Shown piece by piece: positions 1 to 5,559 of a DNA stretch of 8,658 nucleotides. A program made the translations under genes and the position numbers. Position 1 is the first letter of the stretch. Every line of letters begins with the position of its first letter. Origin of the DNA: an archaeon. Its GTDB lineage: Archaea > Thermoproteota > Nitrososphaeria > Nitrososphaerales > UBA183. The DNA lies in NCBI GenBank assembly GCA_021786335.1, contig JAJYNM010000030.1, forward strand, positions 1 to 8,658, read 5' to 3'. The notes below the pieces were generated by a model, which worked only from the letters and a program-made list of their open reading frames with translations, did no database searches and was not told the DNA's origin.

Positions 1-36
1 GACAAGCTCCTGGCCCAGTTTACAACTAAAAGTTAG
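1..36 (+). CDS. C-terminal tail of an upstream gene (partial)
   Basis: Frame 1 is open from the window edge and ends at TAG 34-36, giving an 11-residue tail ending in FTTKS. The following gene begins only 2 nt later, so the two are very probably co-transcribed. In many archaea the gene before aCPSF1 encodes the proteasome beta subunit, so that is a reasonable guess. Eleven residues cannot establish it, and I assign no function. Confidence 0.5.
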   Translation, partial: DKLLAQFTTKS

Positions 37-38
37 TC

Positions 39-1952
39 TTGGAACAGAAAGCCAACGGCGTGAGCCTGATGAGCGCTATTCTGAACAATATCCCAGCGGA
101 GGCTCAGATCACAAGGATAGAGTATGAGGGCCCCAGGATAGCCCTCTATACAAAGAACCCAGCCTACCTCCACAAGAACAGCTATGTCATTTCAGAGATA
201 GTGAACTCCCTGAAGAGGAGGGTCGTCACCAGGACTGAGAAGTCAATAAGGAAACAGGAGAGCGATGCGAGGCAGGTCCTCGAGAGGACCGTCCCTCCGG
301 ACGCGGGGGCGTCCAACTACTTCTTCGACGACGCGCTGGGCGAGATAACCATCGAAGCGGAGAATCCCAGGCTGCTCTCTCAGGACGCTGGTTTCGACCT
401 TGGCAGCGCCATGGAGAATACGGGATGGAAGATCAAGGTCCGCAAGGCCCCGCACATAAAATCCACCGCCATCCAGAACGTATACTTCGCGCTGAAAGCA
501 GGGTCCGAGATAAGAGAGAAGTTTTACCGGGAGCTGGGCGAAGCGATATTCAGACCACGGATCGCCGCAGAGGAGCACGTCACCATCAAGACCCTCGGCG
601 CGTTTCAACAGGTGGGAAGGTCGTGCGTGCTCGTCGAGACGGCGGAGAGCAAGGTGCTACTTGACTGCGGCATACATCCTGGCTCGAGGAACCCTTGGGA
701 CGCCTATCCGCGCCTCGACTGGGCCGACATATCGCCAGGAGAGATAGATGCCATAGTGGTGAGCCATGCGCATCTCGACCACCAGGGCTTCGTCCCTGCC
801 ATGTACAAGTATGGCTACGACGGACCTGTGTACTGCACGGAGCCGACCCTCCCTCTGATGACCATGCTGCAGAACGACTTCGTCAAAATCGCCCAGATCG
901 AAGGAGGTAGGCTGATTTACGACCAGAAGGACATCAGAGACGAGATTCAGCACACTATCACCCTCCCCTACGGCATGGTGACGGACATATCGCCCGACAT
1001 CAAGCTCGTGTTCAACAACGCCGGGCACATCTTAGGGTCCGCGACTGTCCACCTCCACATCGGGGAAGGCGCGCACAACATAGTCTACACCGGGGACTAC
1101 AAGTATGGGAGAACCCAACTCTTCGACTCGGCTACCTGGAACTATCCCAGGGTAGAGACTCTAATCACCGAGAGCACCTACGGTGCAAAGGAGGACATCA
1201 TGCCGGTACGTGAAGAGGTGGAGATGAACTTCGTCAACGCCATCAACGGCACCCTCAGAAACGGAGGGAAGGTGCTGATCCCAATCCCAGCCGTGGGGAG
1301 GGCACAGGAGATACTTCTGGTGATAGATCAGTACATGAAGAACAAGGTGCTCGTGGAGGCGCCGGTCTTCACGGAAGGGATGATCTCGGAAGCCACGGCG
1401 ATTCACGTCTCCTATGCCGACTATCTTTCCAGGGAGCTGAGAGCCAAGATACTCGAAGAAGGGGTGAATCCGTTCAAGTCTGAGTACTTTACCGAAGTAG
1501 AGCACCCGAGCGACAGAGAAGAGGCGTACAGAGAAGGGCCTGCCATCATCATGGCGACATCGGGGATGCTAGAGGGAGGGCCTGTCCTCGACTACTTCGA
1601 ACACCTCGCCCCCTCAGAGAAGAACAAGATCATCTTTGTCTCATACCAGGTGCAGGGGACCATAGGAAGGAGGATCCTCGACGGGGGGAGCCAGGCGAGC
1701 CTGATGGGTCAGGACGGCAAGATAAAGATCGTAGACGTCAGGGCTTCGGTCCAGAAGGTGGACGGCTTCAGCGGCCACAGCGACTACAACCAGATAATCC
1801 GCTTCGTAGGCAAGGTGAGACCGAAGCTGCAGCTGGTGCTCGTGAACCACGGAGAGAAGAGGAAGACGGAGAACCTCGCATACGCCATACAGAGGATTTA
1901 CCGGGTCCCCGCGATTCACCCCGCAGTCCAGGAAGCAATCAGGGTCTACTGA
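39..1952 (+). CDS. aCPSF1/FttA: KH-MBL-beta-CASP ribonuclease, transcription termination factor
   Basis: Archaeal homologue of the CPSF73 nuclease. The family cleaves nascent RNA 3' ends and terminates transcription by RNA polymerase. Residues about 10-150 form two KH-like domains. From about 181 follows a metallo-beta-lactamase fold with an inserted beta-CASP domain (about 390-590). Metal and catalytic residues are all visible: D209 (LLDCG), H243/H245/D247/H248 (HAHLDH), H330 (NAGHILGSA), D353 (TGDYKYG), E378 (ITESTYG), H580 (FSGHSDY) and H604 (NHGEK). The 637-residue length is normal for the family. The first possible start is TTG 39, 2 nt after the previous stop and 12 nt after an in-frame TAA. 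GTG 60 and ATG 69 are alternatives, and ATG 69 still keeps the conserved N-terminus beginning SAILNNIP. There is no clear Shine-Dalgarno site. The GxxG loop of the second KH domain is degenerate (QDAG, 115-118). Family assignment is firm and the exact start is not. Confidence 0.95.
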   Translation: MEQKANGVSLMSAILNNIPAEAQITRIEYEGPRIALYTKNPAYLHKNSYVISEIVNSLKRRVVTRTEKSIRKQESDARQVLERTVPPDAGASNYFFDDALGEITIEAENPRLLSQDAGFDLGSAMENTGWKIKVRKAPHIKSTAIQNVYFALKAGSEIREKFYRELGEAIFRPRIAAEEHVTIKTLGAFQQVGRSCVLVETAESKVLLDCGIHPGSRNPWDAYPRLDWADISPGEIDAIVVSHAHLDHQGFVPAMYKYGYDGPVYCTEPTLPLMTMLQNDFVKIAQIEGGRLIYDQKDIRDEIQHTITLPYGMVTDISPDIKLVFNNAGHILGSATVHLHIGEGAHNIVYTGDYKYGRTQLFDSATWNYPRVETLITESTYGAKEDIMPVREEVEMNFVNAINGTLRNGGKVLIPIPAVGRAQEILLVIDQYMKNKVLVEAPVFTEGMISEATAIHVSYADYLSRELRAKILEEGVNPFKSEYFTEVEHPSDREEAYREGPAIIMATSGMLEGGPVLDYFEHLAPSEKNKIIFVSYQVQGTIGRRILDGGSQASLMGQDGKIKIVDVRASVQKVDGFSGHSDYNQIIRFVGKVRPKLQLVLVNHGEKRKTENLAYAIQRIYRVPAIHPAVQEAIRVY

Positions 1953-2151
1953 CACTGGCTCGGATCCGACAACGCCCCTGGGTCTGAAGTCCGTCCCCGC
2001 GACTGGTTCAGATTCGTGACGGGGAGGCCCGGAGGACGTGGCTCGCAATCTGTTCGTGCCGTTGCCCGCCTTTGTTGGAGCTTACGGCGGAGGGCCGCGT
2101 AGCCGCACGTGCTTGTATGAAAGCGGCTCAGGTATTCATGATACGAGGGGC
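1953..2151. other. Convergent intergenic gap with short symmetric elements
   Basis: This is the space between the convergent ends of aCPSF1 and sepF. It contains a perfect 10-bp palindrome TCGGATCCGA (1960-1969) 7 nt after the aCPSF1 stop. It also contains a 6-bp inverted repeat TCCCCG (1994-1999) / CGGGGA (2020-2025) around a 20-nt loop. No U-rich tract follows on the plus strand, so a conventional archaeal terminator is not evident. Short open frames here read as low-complexity shadow and I do not call a gene. Confidence 0.4.
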
Positions 2152-2478
2152 CTACTGGAGGCCGCGCCAGATCCTCACGCCCGGAGGGGTGATCACGACC
2201 CTTTCGTCCCCAAGCCTGGCGATGTCCCCACCGACCGAGGTGGCGAACTCGTATAGCTGCTCGACCGAGGACTTTAGCTCTTCGAGGCTCTTCTGGGCCA
2301 GCGGGGTCACTTTGAGTATCACTATGGTCTTGTTGGAGACGTCTTCCTGAATCTTGGGCAGCTCCTCGATGCTCTTGAGCGCCAGCGCCTTCAGAAGAAT
2401 CTCCTTGCTCTTCCCTTCGAGCTTCCTCTCCTGCATCACACCGGACATTTGAAGTGGTTCTCCGTGACTCATGGTCAT
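2152..2478 (-). CDS. sepF: SepF-like cell division protein (FtsZ membrane anchor family)
   Basis: Small archaeal SepF/DUF552 protein. In the family, SepF binds the FtsZ C-terminus and tethers the ring to the membrane. The conserved core runs from about residue 50 (TIVILKVTPLAQKSLEEL) to the end. It includes the hallmark SVGGDIARLGDERVVI stretch (81-96) and the PPGVRIWR ending typical of archaeal members. The first in-frame ATG is 2478 (108 aa), but ATG 2472, 2448 and 2436 are also in frame. A TATA-like CTTAATAA at 2486-2479 lies about 34 bp before ATG 2448 and only about 4 bp before ATG 2478. I therefore favour 2448, giving a 98-residue protein with a very short leader. No clear hydrophobic or amphipathic membrane-targeting helix precedes the core from either start, which is unusual for SepF. 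It is convergent with aCPSF1. Confidence 0.85.
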   Translation of the reverse strand: MTMSHGEPLQMSGVMQERKLEGKSKEILLKALALKSIEELPKIQEDVSNKTIVILKVTPLAQKSLEELKSSVEQLYEFATSVGGDIARLGDERVVITPPGVRIWRGLQ

Positions 2479-2486
2479 TATTAAGG
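2479..2486 (-). promoter_or_regulatory. TATA-like element of sepF
   Basis: Read on the minus strand this is CTTAATAA. Applying the usual archaeal spacing of about 26 bp from box centre to transcription start predicts a start near 2456. That is 8 nt before ATG 2448 and downstream of ATG 2478, so this box helps decide the sepF start. Confidence 0.45.
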
Positions 2487-2540
2487 GTAGGGCGGCGCCA
2501 GCAATTCTATCGCAGCCCTGAATTAGTTAGACACCGTTGT

Positions 2541-2555
2541 AGAGAATAGTTCTCT
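2541..2555. repeat. Perfect 6-bp inverted repeat
   Basis: AGAGAA (2541-2546), a TAG spacer and TTCTCT (2550-2555) form a perfect dyad between the end of the PUA gene and the sepF promoter. It could be a hairpin in the PUA-gene 3' end or a protein-binding site about 60 bp upstream of the sepF TATA-like box. No T-run follows on the minus strand, so terminator function is unsupported. Confidence 0.3.
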
Positions 2556-2611
2556 GGGCGGGGATTTCCTTCTCAGCTTAAAAGGAGAGGGGAGCGCGAA
2601 AGTAAAACCGA

Positions 2612-3091
2612 TCAGAGGGATTTGTGGGCGTTCCAGTACCGGTCTCCCACATAGTGCATGTTCTTCACGCACTCGCCCTTGGACATTGACTGAGCTTCAG
2701 CGCCTGGGACGGTCGCGCGGCCGACCACTATGACGCGCCCCTTCTTCTCCTCCCTGACGACAACAAGTTTCCCTGGCGCCCCCCAATCATCCATCTTCCT
2801 TATGCCAGGCCGCATCACGTCGGCCCCGTTGATGAGGAACCTGATGGCACCCTCGTCGACCACGACGGACGGGAAGAGGGCGAGGGCAGGCTGAGACCCC
2901 AGGAACGGGAAGAACACCTCTCCAGACTGCACCAGCTCGTAATCTTCGAGCTTAACGAAGACGATTCCTTCTTCTGGTTCCGCACACTCCGCCTGGGCAG
3001 ACTTTGGCAGGCTGAAGGAGACGCCCATGGACCCCTCCAGCTTCGCGATCATCCCTACCGAGTCTCGGTGTGACAGGACCCATTTTTTCAA
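2612..3091 (-). CDS. PUA-domain RNA-binding protein, MCT-1/Tma20-like
   Basis: 159-residue archaeal protein resembling eukaryotic MCT-1 (Tma20), whose family binds RNA and the small ribosomal subunit during initiation and recycling. The N-terminal module (about 1-70) begins KKWVLSHRDSVGMI. The PUA domain is at about 72-153, with the signature FPSVVVDEGAIRFLINGADV (73-92) followed by MRPGI. A second PUA strand reads VVVREEKKGRVIVVGRA. The tail KGECVKNMHYVGDRYWN is typical of this family. The only reasonable start in frame is TTG 3091, because an in-frame stop lies at 3106-3104; the nearby ATGs are in another frame. The TATA-like box centred near 3118 is about 27 bp from this TTG, so the transcript is probably leaderless. 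It diverges from the LSm gene. Involvement in ribosome function is inferred from the family. Confidence 0.88.
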   Translation of the reverse strand: MKKWVLSHRDSVGMIAKLEGSMGVSFSLPKSAQAECAEPEEGIVFVKLEDYELVQSGEVFFPFLGSQPALALFPSVVVDEGAIRFLINGADVMRPGIRKMDDWGAPGKLVVVREEKKGRVIVVGRATVPGAEAQSMSKGECVKNMHYVGDRYWNAHKSL

Positions 3092-3112
3092 CTGGGGGAG
3101 CGTTCATGACTG

Positions 3113-3123
3113 CTTTAAATAAA
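3113..3123. promoter_or_regulatory. Shared TATA-like element between PUA and LSm genes
   Basis: The A/T-only core CTTTAAATAAA is the only strong TATA-like sequence in the 63-bp divergent interval 3092-3154. It resembles a TATA box read either way (TTTAAATA forward, TTTATTTAAA reverse). Its centre is about 27 bp from the TTG start of the minus-strand gene and about 37 bp from TTG 3155 of the plus-strand gene. Serving both directions is inference. Confidence 0.55.
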
Positions 3124-3154
3124 TGAATCCAGACGGCAGGTTCAAGGGAACAAC

Positions 3155-3385
3155 TTGTCCGTAGACATGGCAGTCAAGGTCCTTGACGAGAGCTTCGGGA
3201 AGGTCGTCTTGATCAAGCTGAAGGGAGGGAAAGTCATCAGAGGGAGTCTTCAAGGATTCGACCAGCACATGAACCTGGCCCTCGAGAAAGCGGAAGAGGT
3301 GTCCGACGACGGACAGTCGAGTTCACTGGGTACACTGATCGTGCGTGGGGACAACATAATCATGATATCCCCCCCGCCGACCTAG
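3155..3385 (+). CDS. Sm-like archaeal protein (LSm/SmAP)
   Basis: 76-residue Sm-fold protein. The family assembles into rings, often heptameric, that bind U-rich RNA and act in RNA processing. The Sm1 motif is at about 20-48 (KLKGGKVIRGSLQGFDQHMN) with the RNA-contact signature F35-D36-x-H38-M39-N40. Sm2 is SLGTLIVRGDNIIMISP (57-73) with R64-G65-D66-N67. There is no N- or C-terminal extension, so this is a minimal Sm protein. The start is either TTG 3155, weakly preceded by AAGGGA, or ATG 3167 four codons later. Both keep the whole Sm fold, and I prefer 3155 for its promoter distance and SVD-type N-terminus. In many archaea LSm is followed by ribosomal protein L37e. Here no L37e gene follows, and the next 97 bp are a promoter region. 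Confidence 0.93.
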   Translation: MSVDMAVKVLDESFGKVVLIKLKGGKVIRGSLQGFDQHMNLALEKAEEVSDDGQSSSLGTLIVRGDNIIMISPPPT

Positions 3386-3439
3386 AGTAACAACACAGCA
3401 CAACGTCCCGATGAGAGTGCAGTGGCACGCGCGAATCTG

Positions 3440-3448
3440 CTTTTATAC
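3440..3448 (+). promoter_or_regulatory. TATA-like box of the coiled-coil/rpiA operon
   Basis: CTTTTATAC is a good match to an archaeal TATA box. From its centre near 3444 a transcription start near 3470 is expected, leaving a leader of about 12 nt before ATG 3483. Confidence 0.55.
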
Positions 3449-3452
3449 CAAA

Positions 3453-3480
3453 GCGCCTAAGCGCGGGCAAGGATAGGCGC
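3453..3480. repeat. 7-bp dyad between TATA box and start codon
   Basis: GCGCCTA (3453-3459) and TAGGCGC (3474-3480) are exact reverse complements separated by 14 nt. The element spans the predicted transcription start of the coiled-coil/rpiA operon and ends 2 nt before its ATG. The position suits a repressor operator, or a leader hairpin if transcription starts earlier. No regulator is identified. Confidence 0.4.
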
Positions 3481-3482
3481 GC

Positions 3483-4145
3483 ATGGTCGATGCTCTGACG
3501 GTGGTGGTCGCCGGTATTGTCGGCCTCGGCCTAGGCGGACTGGCATCGTACGTTGTGTTCTACACGAGGCCGAAGCGGGCGAAGGTGTCCCTGAGGCGGG
3601 TCGACGCAGAAGCTAGGACCGTCGAGTCCACCGTGACCACTGCTGACCTGGAGCGCTCTCGGAGAGAGATGAGGACGATTATGGTCGAGAGAGACCTCCT
3701 CTCCTCCGCTATGATGAAACTCTACGAAGCGGAGAGCGAAGGGAGGATAACCCGCGAAGAGAGGGAGATGATATCCAAGCGGTACAGCGACCAGATCAAA
3801 GACCTCCAGGCTAAGTTGAAGGACGTCGAGCTGGTCGTCGAAGTGGGAGAACTCGAAGGGCTCCGAAACGAACTGGTGACCCTCTTTGAGAGCAAGATAC
3901 GAAACATCGAGTCCAGGCTGGACGTGGCGAAGCAGAGGCTCGGACCAGCAGCTCCTCAGCCTGTTAAGAAGGAGGCCGCCCCCAAGGTCGAGAAGGCCAC
4001 CGACCTCGAGCGGGTCGTGGAGAGGAGGGCCAAACCCGAGATGAGCGAGTCAGAGAAGAGGGTCAAGGTGATCAGGGACGAAGTGATGGATGCCCTCACT
4101 AAGCTAGAGCAGATAGACATCGAAAAGAAGCAGCAGGAAGGCTGA
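3483..4145 (+). CDS. Membrane-anchored coiled-coil protein of unknown function
   Basis: I do not recognise a named family. The 220-residue product has one N-terminal membrane segment (about 4-28, rich in V/G/L). It is followed at once by a basic stretch (RPKRAKVSLRR, 29-39), so the bulk should face the cytoplasm. Residues about 53-153 are strongly charged and helical with heptad-like spacing, a probable coiled coil. A central EGRITREERE element (86-95) separates two helical arms. A P/A/K-rich linker (about 154-172) leads to a second charged helix (173-220). There are no cysteines and no catalytic motif. It has its own TATA-like box and an overlapping dyad. Its TGA stop shares a base with the rpiA ATG (TGATG), so the two are probably translationally coupled. 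A scaffold or membrane-organising role is only inference. Confidence 0.8.
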   Translation: MVDALTVVVAGIVGLGLGGLASYVVFYTRPKRAKVSLRRVDAEARTVESTVTTADLERSRREMRTIMVERDLLSSAMMKLYEAESEGRITREEREMISKRYSDQIKDLQAKLKDVELVVEVGELEGLRNELVTLFESKIRNIESRLDVAKQRLGPAAPQPVKKEAAPKVEKATDLERVVERRAKPEMSESEKRVKVIRDEVMDALTKLEQIDIEKKQQEG

Positions 4146-4837
4146 TGGACAAGTCAAGGGACGCCCTGAAGGGAGTGGCCAAGGAGCTTGCCGAGCGGAT
4201 CTCCCCGGGCATGACTCTCGGCCTTGGCAGCGGTTCGACCGTGGCGGCGCTCCTCGAGGAACTGTCTCCCCTAGTGATGGCGAGGTCGAAGACGATCAGG
4301 GGTGTAGCGACCTCGACCCAGATCGAGATGGCGGCGGCAAAGTGCGGCGTCGAGGTCGTACCGTTCAAGGGCTCGGTCGACCTCGTAATAGACGGCGCCG
4401 ACCAGGTGGACGCTGGACTTAACCTGGTCAAGGGAGGAGGCGGGGCCCTGCTGAAAGAAAAGATCGTCATGGGAGGCGCGAGGTCCGCCGTGATTGTTGC
4501 GGGGGAAGCCAAGTTCGCGAGGAAACTCTGCGAAAACGGCGTGAGGGTCCCAGTCGAGGTCGTCCCGATGGCCAGGGAGAGCGCAAAGCTGAAGCTTTCG
4601 ACGCTCGGCGGCACCCCAGAAGAGAGGCTCCTCCCCAAGGGGTATCCGTACTTCACTGAGAGCGGGAACGTGATCCTAGACACACTGTTCGATCCCATTG
4701 ACGACCCGAGGGACCTTGAAATGAGAGCGAAGTCCATCCCCGGGGTGGCCGAAGTGGGGATCTTCACGATAAAACCAATCGCCGTCTACAGGCTCGGAGA
4801 CGACGGAGGCTTCGAGCTCATGTCTAACTCTGGATAG
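4145..4837 (+). CDS. rpiA: Ribose-5-phosphate isomerase A
   Basis: Interconverts ribose 5-phosphate and ribulose 5-phosphate in the cytoplasm, supplying ribose for nucleotides. The 230-residue length fits the RpiA family. Visible motifs in order are the phosphate-binding loop LGLGSGSTV (25-33), ATSTQIEM (55-62), DLVIDGADQVD (79-89) and LVKGGGGALLKEKIV (94-108). Residues D83, D86, K96 and E105 correspond to E. coli catalytic or binding residues D81, D84, K94 and E103. The usual DGADE reads DGADQ here (Q87), a mild deviation next to the active site. The ATG overlaps the stop of the coiled-coil gene by one base. Expression is therefore likely driven from the promoter at about 3440 and coupled to the upstream gene. 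The family assignment is firm. Confidence 0.95.
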   Translation: MDKSRDALKGVAKELAERISPGMTLGLGSGSTVAALLEELSPLVMARSKTIRGVATSTQIEMAAAKCGVEVVPFKGSVDLVIDGADQVDAGLNLVKGGGGALLKEKIVMGGARSAVIVAGEAKFARKLCENGVRVPVEVVPMARESAKLKLSTLGGTPEERLLPKGYPYFTESGNVILDTLFDPIDDPRDLEMRAKSIPGVAEVGIFTIKPIAVYRLGDDGGFELMSNSG

Positions 4838-4849
4838 GTCTCAACGAAG

Positions 4850-4863
4850 TCGTCCTGGGACGA
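4850..4863 (+). terminator. Hairpin after rpiA, possible terminator
   Basis: TCGTCC (4850-4855), TG, GGACGA (4858-4863) form a compact perfect dyad that folds as a 5-bp stem with a CTGG loop, 12 nt after the rpiA stop. No U-tract follows, so it may stabilise the 3' end rather than terminate. Confidence 0.3.
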
Positions 4864-4903
4864 GAGGCGACGTTTGGGCGCGCCTGATGAAGGGAGAGGC
4901 GAC
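4862..4903. repeat. Pair of 10-bp direct repeats upstream of the ferredoxin promoter
   Basis: GAGAGGCGAC occurs exactly at 4862-4871 and 4894-4903. The copies are 32 bp apart start to start, about three helical turns, and lie 23-65 bp upstream of the ferredoxin TATA-like box. This is a plausible tandem binding site for an activator or repressor. It is not obviously part of any gene. Confidence 0.4.
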
Positions 4904-4926
4904 TGTCACGTCTAGACTCCGTATCA

Positions 4927-4934
4927 CTTATAAC
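4927..4934 (+). promoter_or_regulatory. TATA-like box of the ferredoxin gene
   Basis: CTTATAAC, centred near 4931, predicts transcription from about 4957. That places ATG 4963 about 6 nt into the mRNA and rules against TTG 4954 as the start. Confidence 0.55.
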
Positions 4935-4962
4935 TACCTGACGGTGGCGATGTTTGACAGTC

Positions 4963-5391
4963 ATGACACGTGATGTAGGTTACAAGTCTGCACCGATCGA
5001 CCCGAACTTCCTGTCGAAACCCGACCAGTTCCCAGAAACAGGGGAACACAACGGGCACAAGGTAAGGGCAGCAGGAGTCACGAGGAACGACGGTGAAGGA
5101 AAGCCGTATCCGACCACCAATGGGGTCCATGGCACCCAGGTGGCGATCGACTGGGAGTCGTGCGTCGCGGACGGAGTCTGCATGGATGTCTGTCCAGTGT
5201 TTGTGTTCGAATGGTTGCTCAACCCTGGTCAGGCGGGCACCGGGAAGGACAAAGTCGTCGAACAGGGGACCCCCGAGTGGAACCAGTACAGGAGCGACAA
5301 ATGCGACCCCGTGAGAGAGATGGACTGCATCTTCTGCATGGCCTGCGAAACCAGTTGTCCAACCCAGAGTATCAAGATTACCCAACCATAG
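4963..5391 (+). CDS. zfx: Zinc-containing dicluster ferredoxin
   Basis: Small soluble electron carrier of the type known from Sulfolobus and Thermoplasma, where it accepts electrons from 2-oxoacid oxidoreductases. From ATG 4963 it has 142 residues. The N-terminal zinc-binding extension carries H29 and H32 (HNGH) and H56; the fourth ligand D115 lies exactly seven residues before C122, as in S. tokodaii ferredoxin. Cluster I has C67-x2-D70-x2-C73 plus C132, with Asp at the position linked to a [3Fe-4S] centre. Cluster II has C77, C122, C125 and C128 (CIFCMACETSC). All ligands expected for one Zn, one [3Fe-4S] and one [4Fe-4S] are present. An extra cysteine, C114, abuts the zinc ligand. The gene stands alone behind its own TATA-like box and two upstream 10-bp direct repeats. 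TTG 4954 is an in-frame alternative start. Confidence 0.95.
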   Translation: MTRDVGYKSAPIDPNFLSKPDQFPETGEHNGHKVRAAGVTRNDGEGKPYPTTNGVHGTQVAIDWESCVADGVCMDVCPVFVFEWLLNPGQAGTGKDKVVEQGTPEWNQYRSDKCDPVREMDCIFCMACETSCPTQSIKITQP

Positions 5392-5416
5392 TGCCTGCTC
5401 GGCGTAGTAGGCGGCC

Positions 5417-5438
5417 CATCCCCGCAGAACAGGGGGTG
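5417..5438 (+). terminator. GC-rich hairpin downstream of the ferredoxin gene
   Basis: CATCCCC (5417-5423) pairs with GGGGGTG (5432-5438), including one G-T pair, around the 8-nt loop GCAGAACA. It starts 25 nt after the ferredoxin stop. It is a strong stem without a following U-run. It could be a transcript-end stabiliser or terminator, or part of a small structured RNA. Confidence 0.35.
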
Positions 5439-5500
5439 AGGGCCACGGATTCCGTCCCATTCTGGGTACCAATTGCGTTGGTGTCACCCTCGAACAGAGC

Positions 5501-5545
5501 CTGACGATATGCGGTAGGGCCTCCACGCCTGGTGCCGCCGGTCAG
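5501..5545. other. Long imperfect hairpin just before the PDCD5 promoter
   Basis: CTGAC (5501-5505) pairs with GTCAG (5541-5545), and inside it GCGGTA (5511-5516) pairs with TGCCGC (5533-5538) with one G-T pair. The internal bulges are unequal. The structure ends about 6 bp before the TATA-like box of the next gene. The 194-bp interval 5392-5585 otherwise shows no gene; I looked for tRNA arms and did not find a consistent cloverleaf. Confidence 0.3.
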
Positions 5546-5551
5546 CAAGTG

Positions 5552-5559
5552 TTTTATTG
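5552..5559 (+). promoter_or_regulatory. TATA-like box of the PDCD5-pbaB operon
   Basis: TTTTATTG, centred near 5555, predicts transcription from about 5582, 4 nt before ATG 5586. This supports 5586 rather than the upstream in-frame codons as the real start. Confidence 0.5.

Noticed and set aside
1641..2048. Minus-strand 135-codon open frame over the end of aCPSF1
   Set aside because: Most of it is antisense to the conserved beta-CASP/MBL C-terminus, with low-complexity composition and no family resemblance.
2038..2151. Plus-strand frames opening near 2038 and 2072, the latter reading LELTAEGRVAARACMKAAQVF, like a winged-helix remnant
   Set aside because: The similarity is only impressionistic. 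Both frames run on through the antisense of sepF, have no ribosome site or promoter, and would need a frameshift to join into anything domain-like.
4099..4767. Minus-strand 222-codon open frame antisense to rpiA
   Set aside because: It is serine- and proline-rich, typical of the antisense of a GC-rich gene. rpiA on the plus strand is unambiguous.
4876..4883. GGCGCGCC palindrome between rpiA and the ferredoxin gene
   Set aside because: An 8-bp GC palindrome is expected occasionally in a GC-rich genome, and nothing in its position ties it to a promoter or an RNA structure.
4885..4941. Possible C/D-box guide RNA: TGATGA at 4885-4890 and CTGA at 4938-4941, about 57 nt apart
   Set aside because: The first base of box C is not a purine, no D'/C' pair is evident, the flanks do not form the terminal kink-turn stem, and the stretch contains the ferredoxin TATA-like box.
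4924..5526. Minus-strand 200-codon open frame antisense to the ferredoxin
   Set aside because: It lies opposite a clearly real gene whose metal ligands are all conserved. Its product has no recognisable motif and its own start lies in the intergenic region without a promoter.
5395..5545. Possible tRNA on either strand between the ferredoxin and PDCD5 genes
   Set aside because: Pieces such as GTTCGAGG on the minus strand look like a T-loop, but no 5-bp T stem, acceptor stem or anticodon arm of matching geometry could be placed around them.
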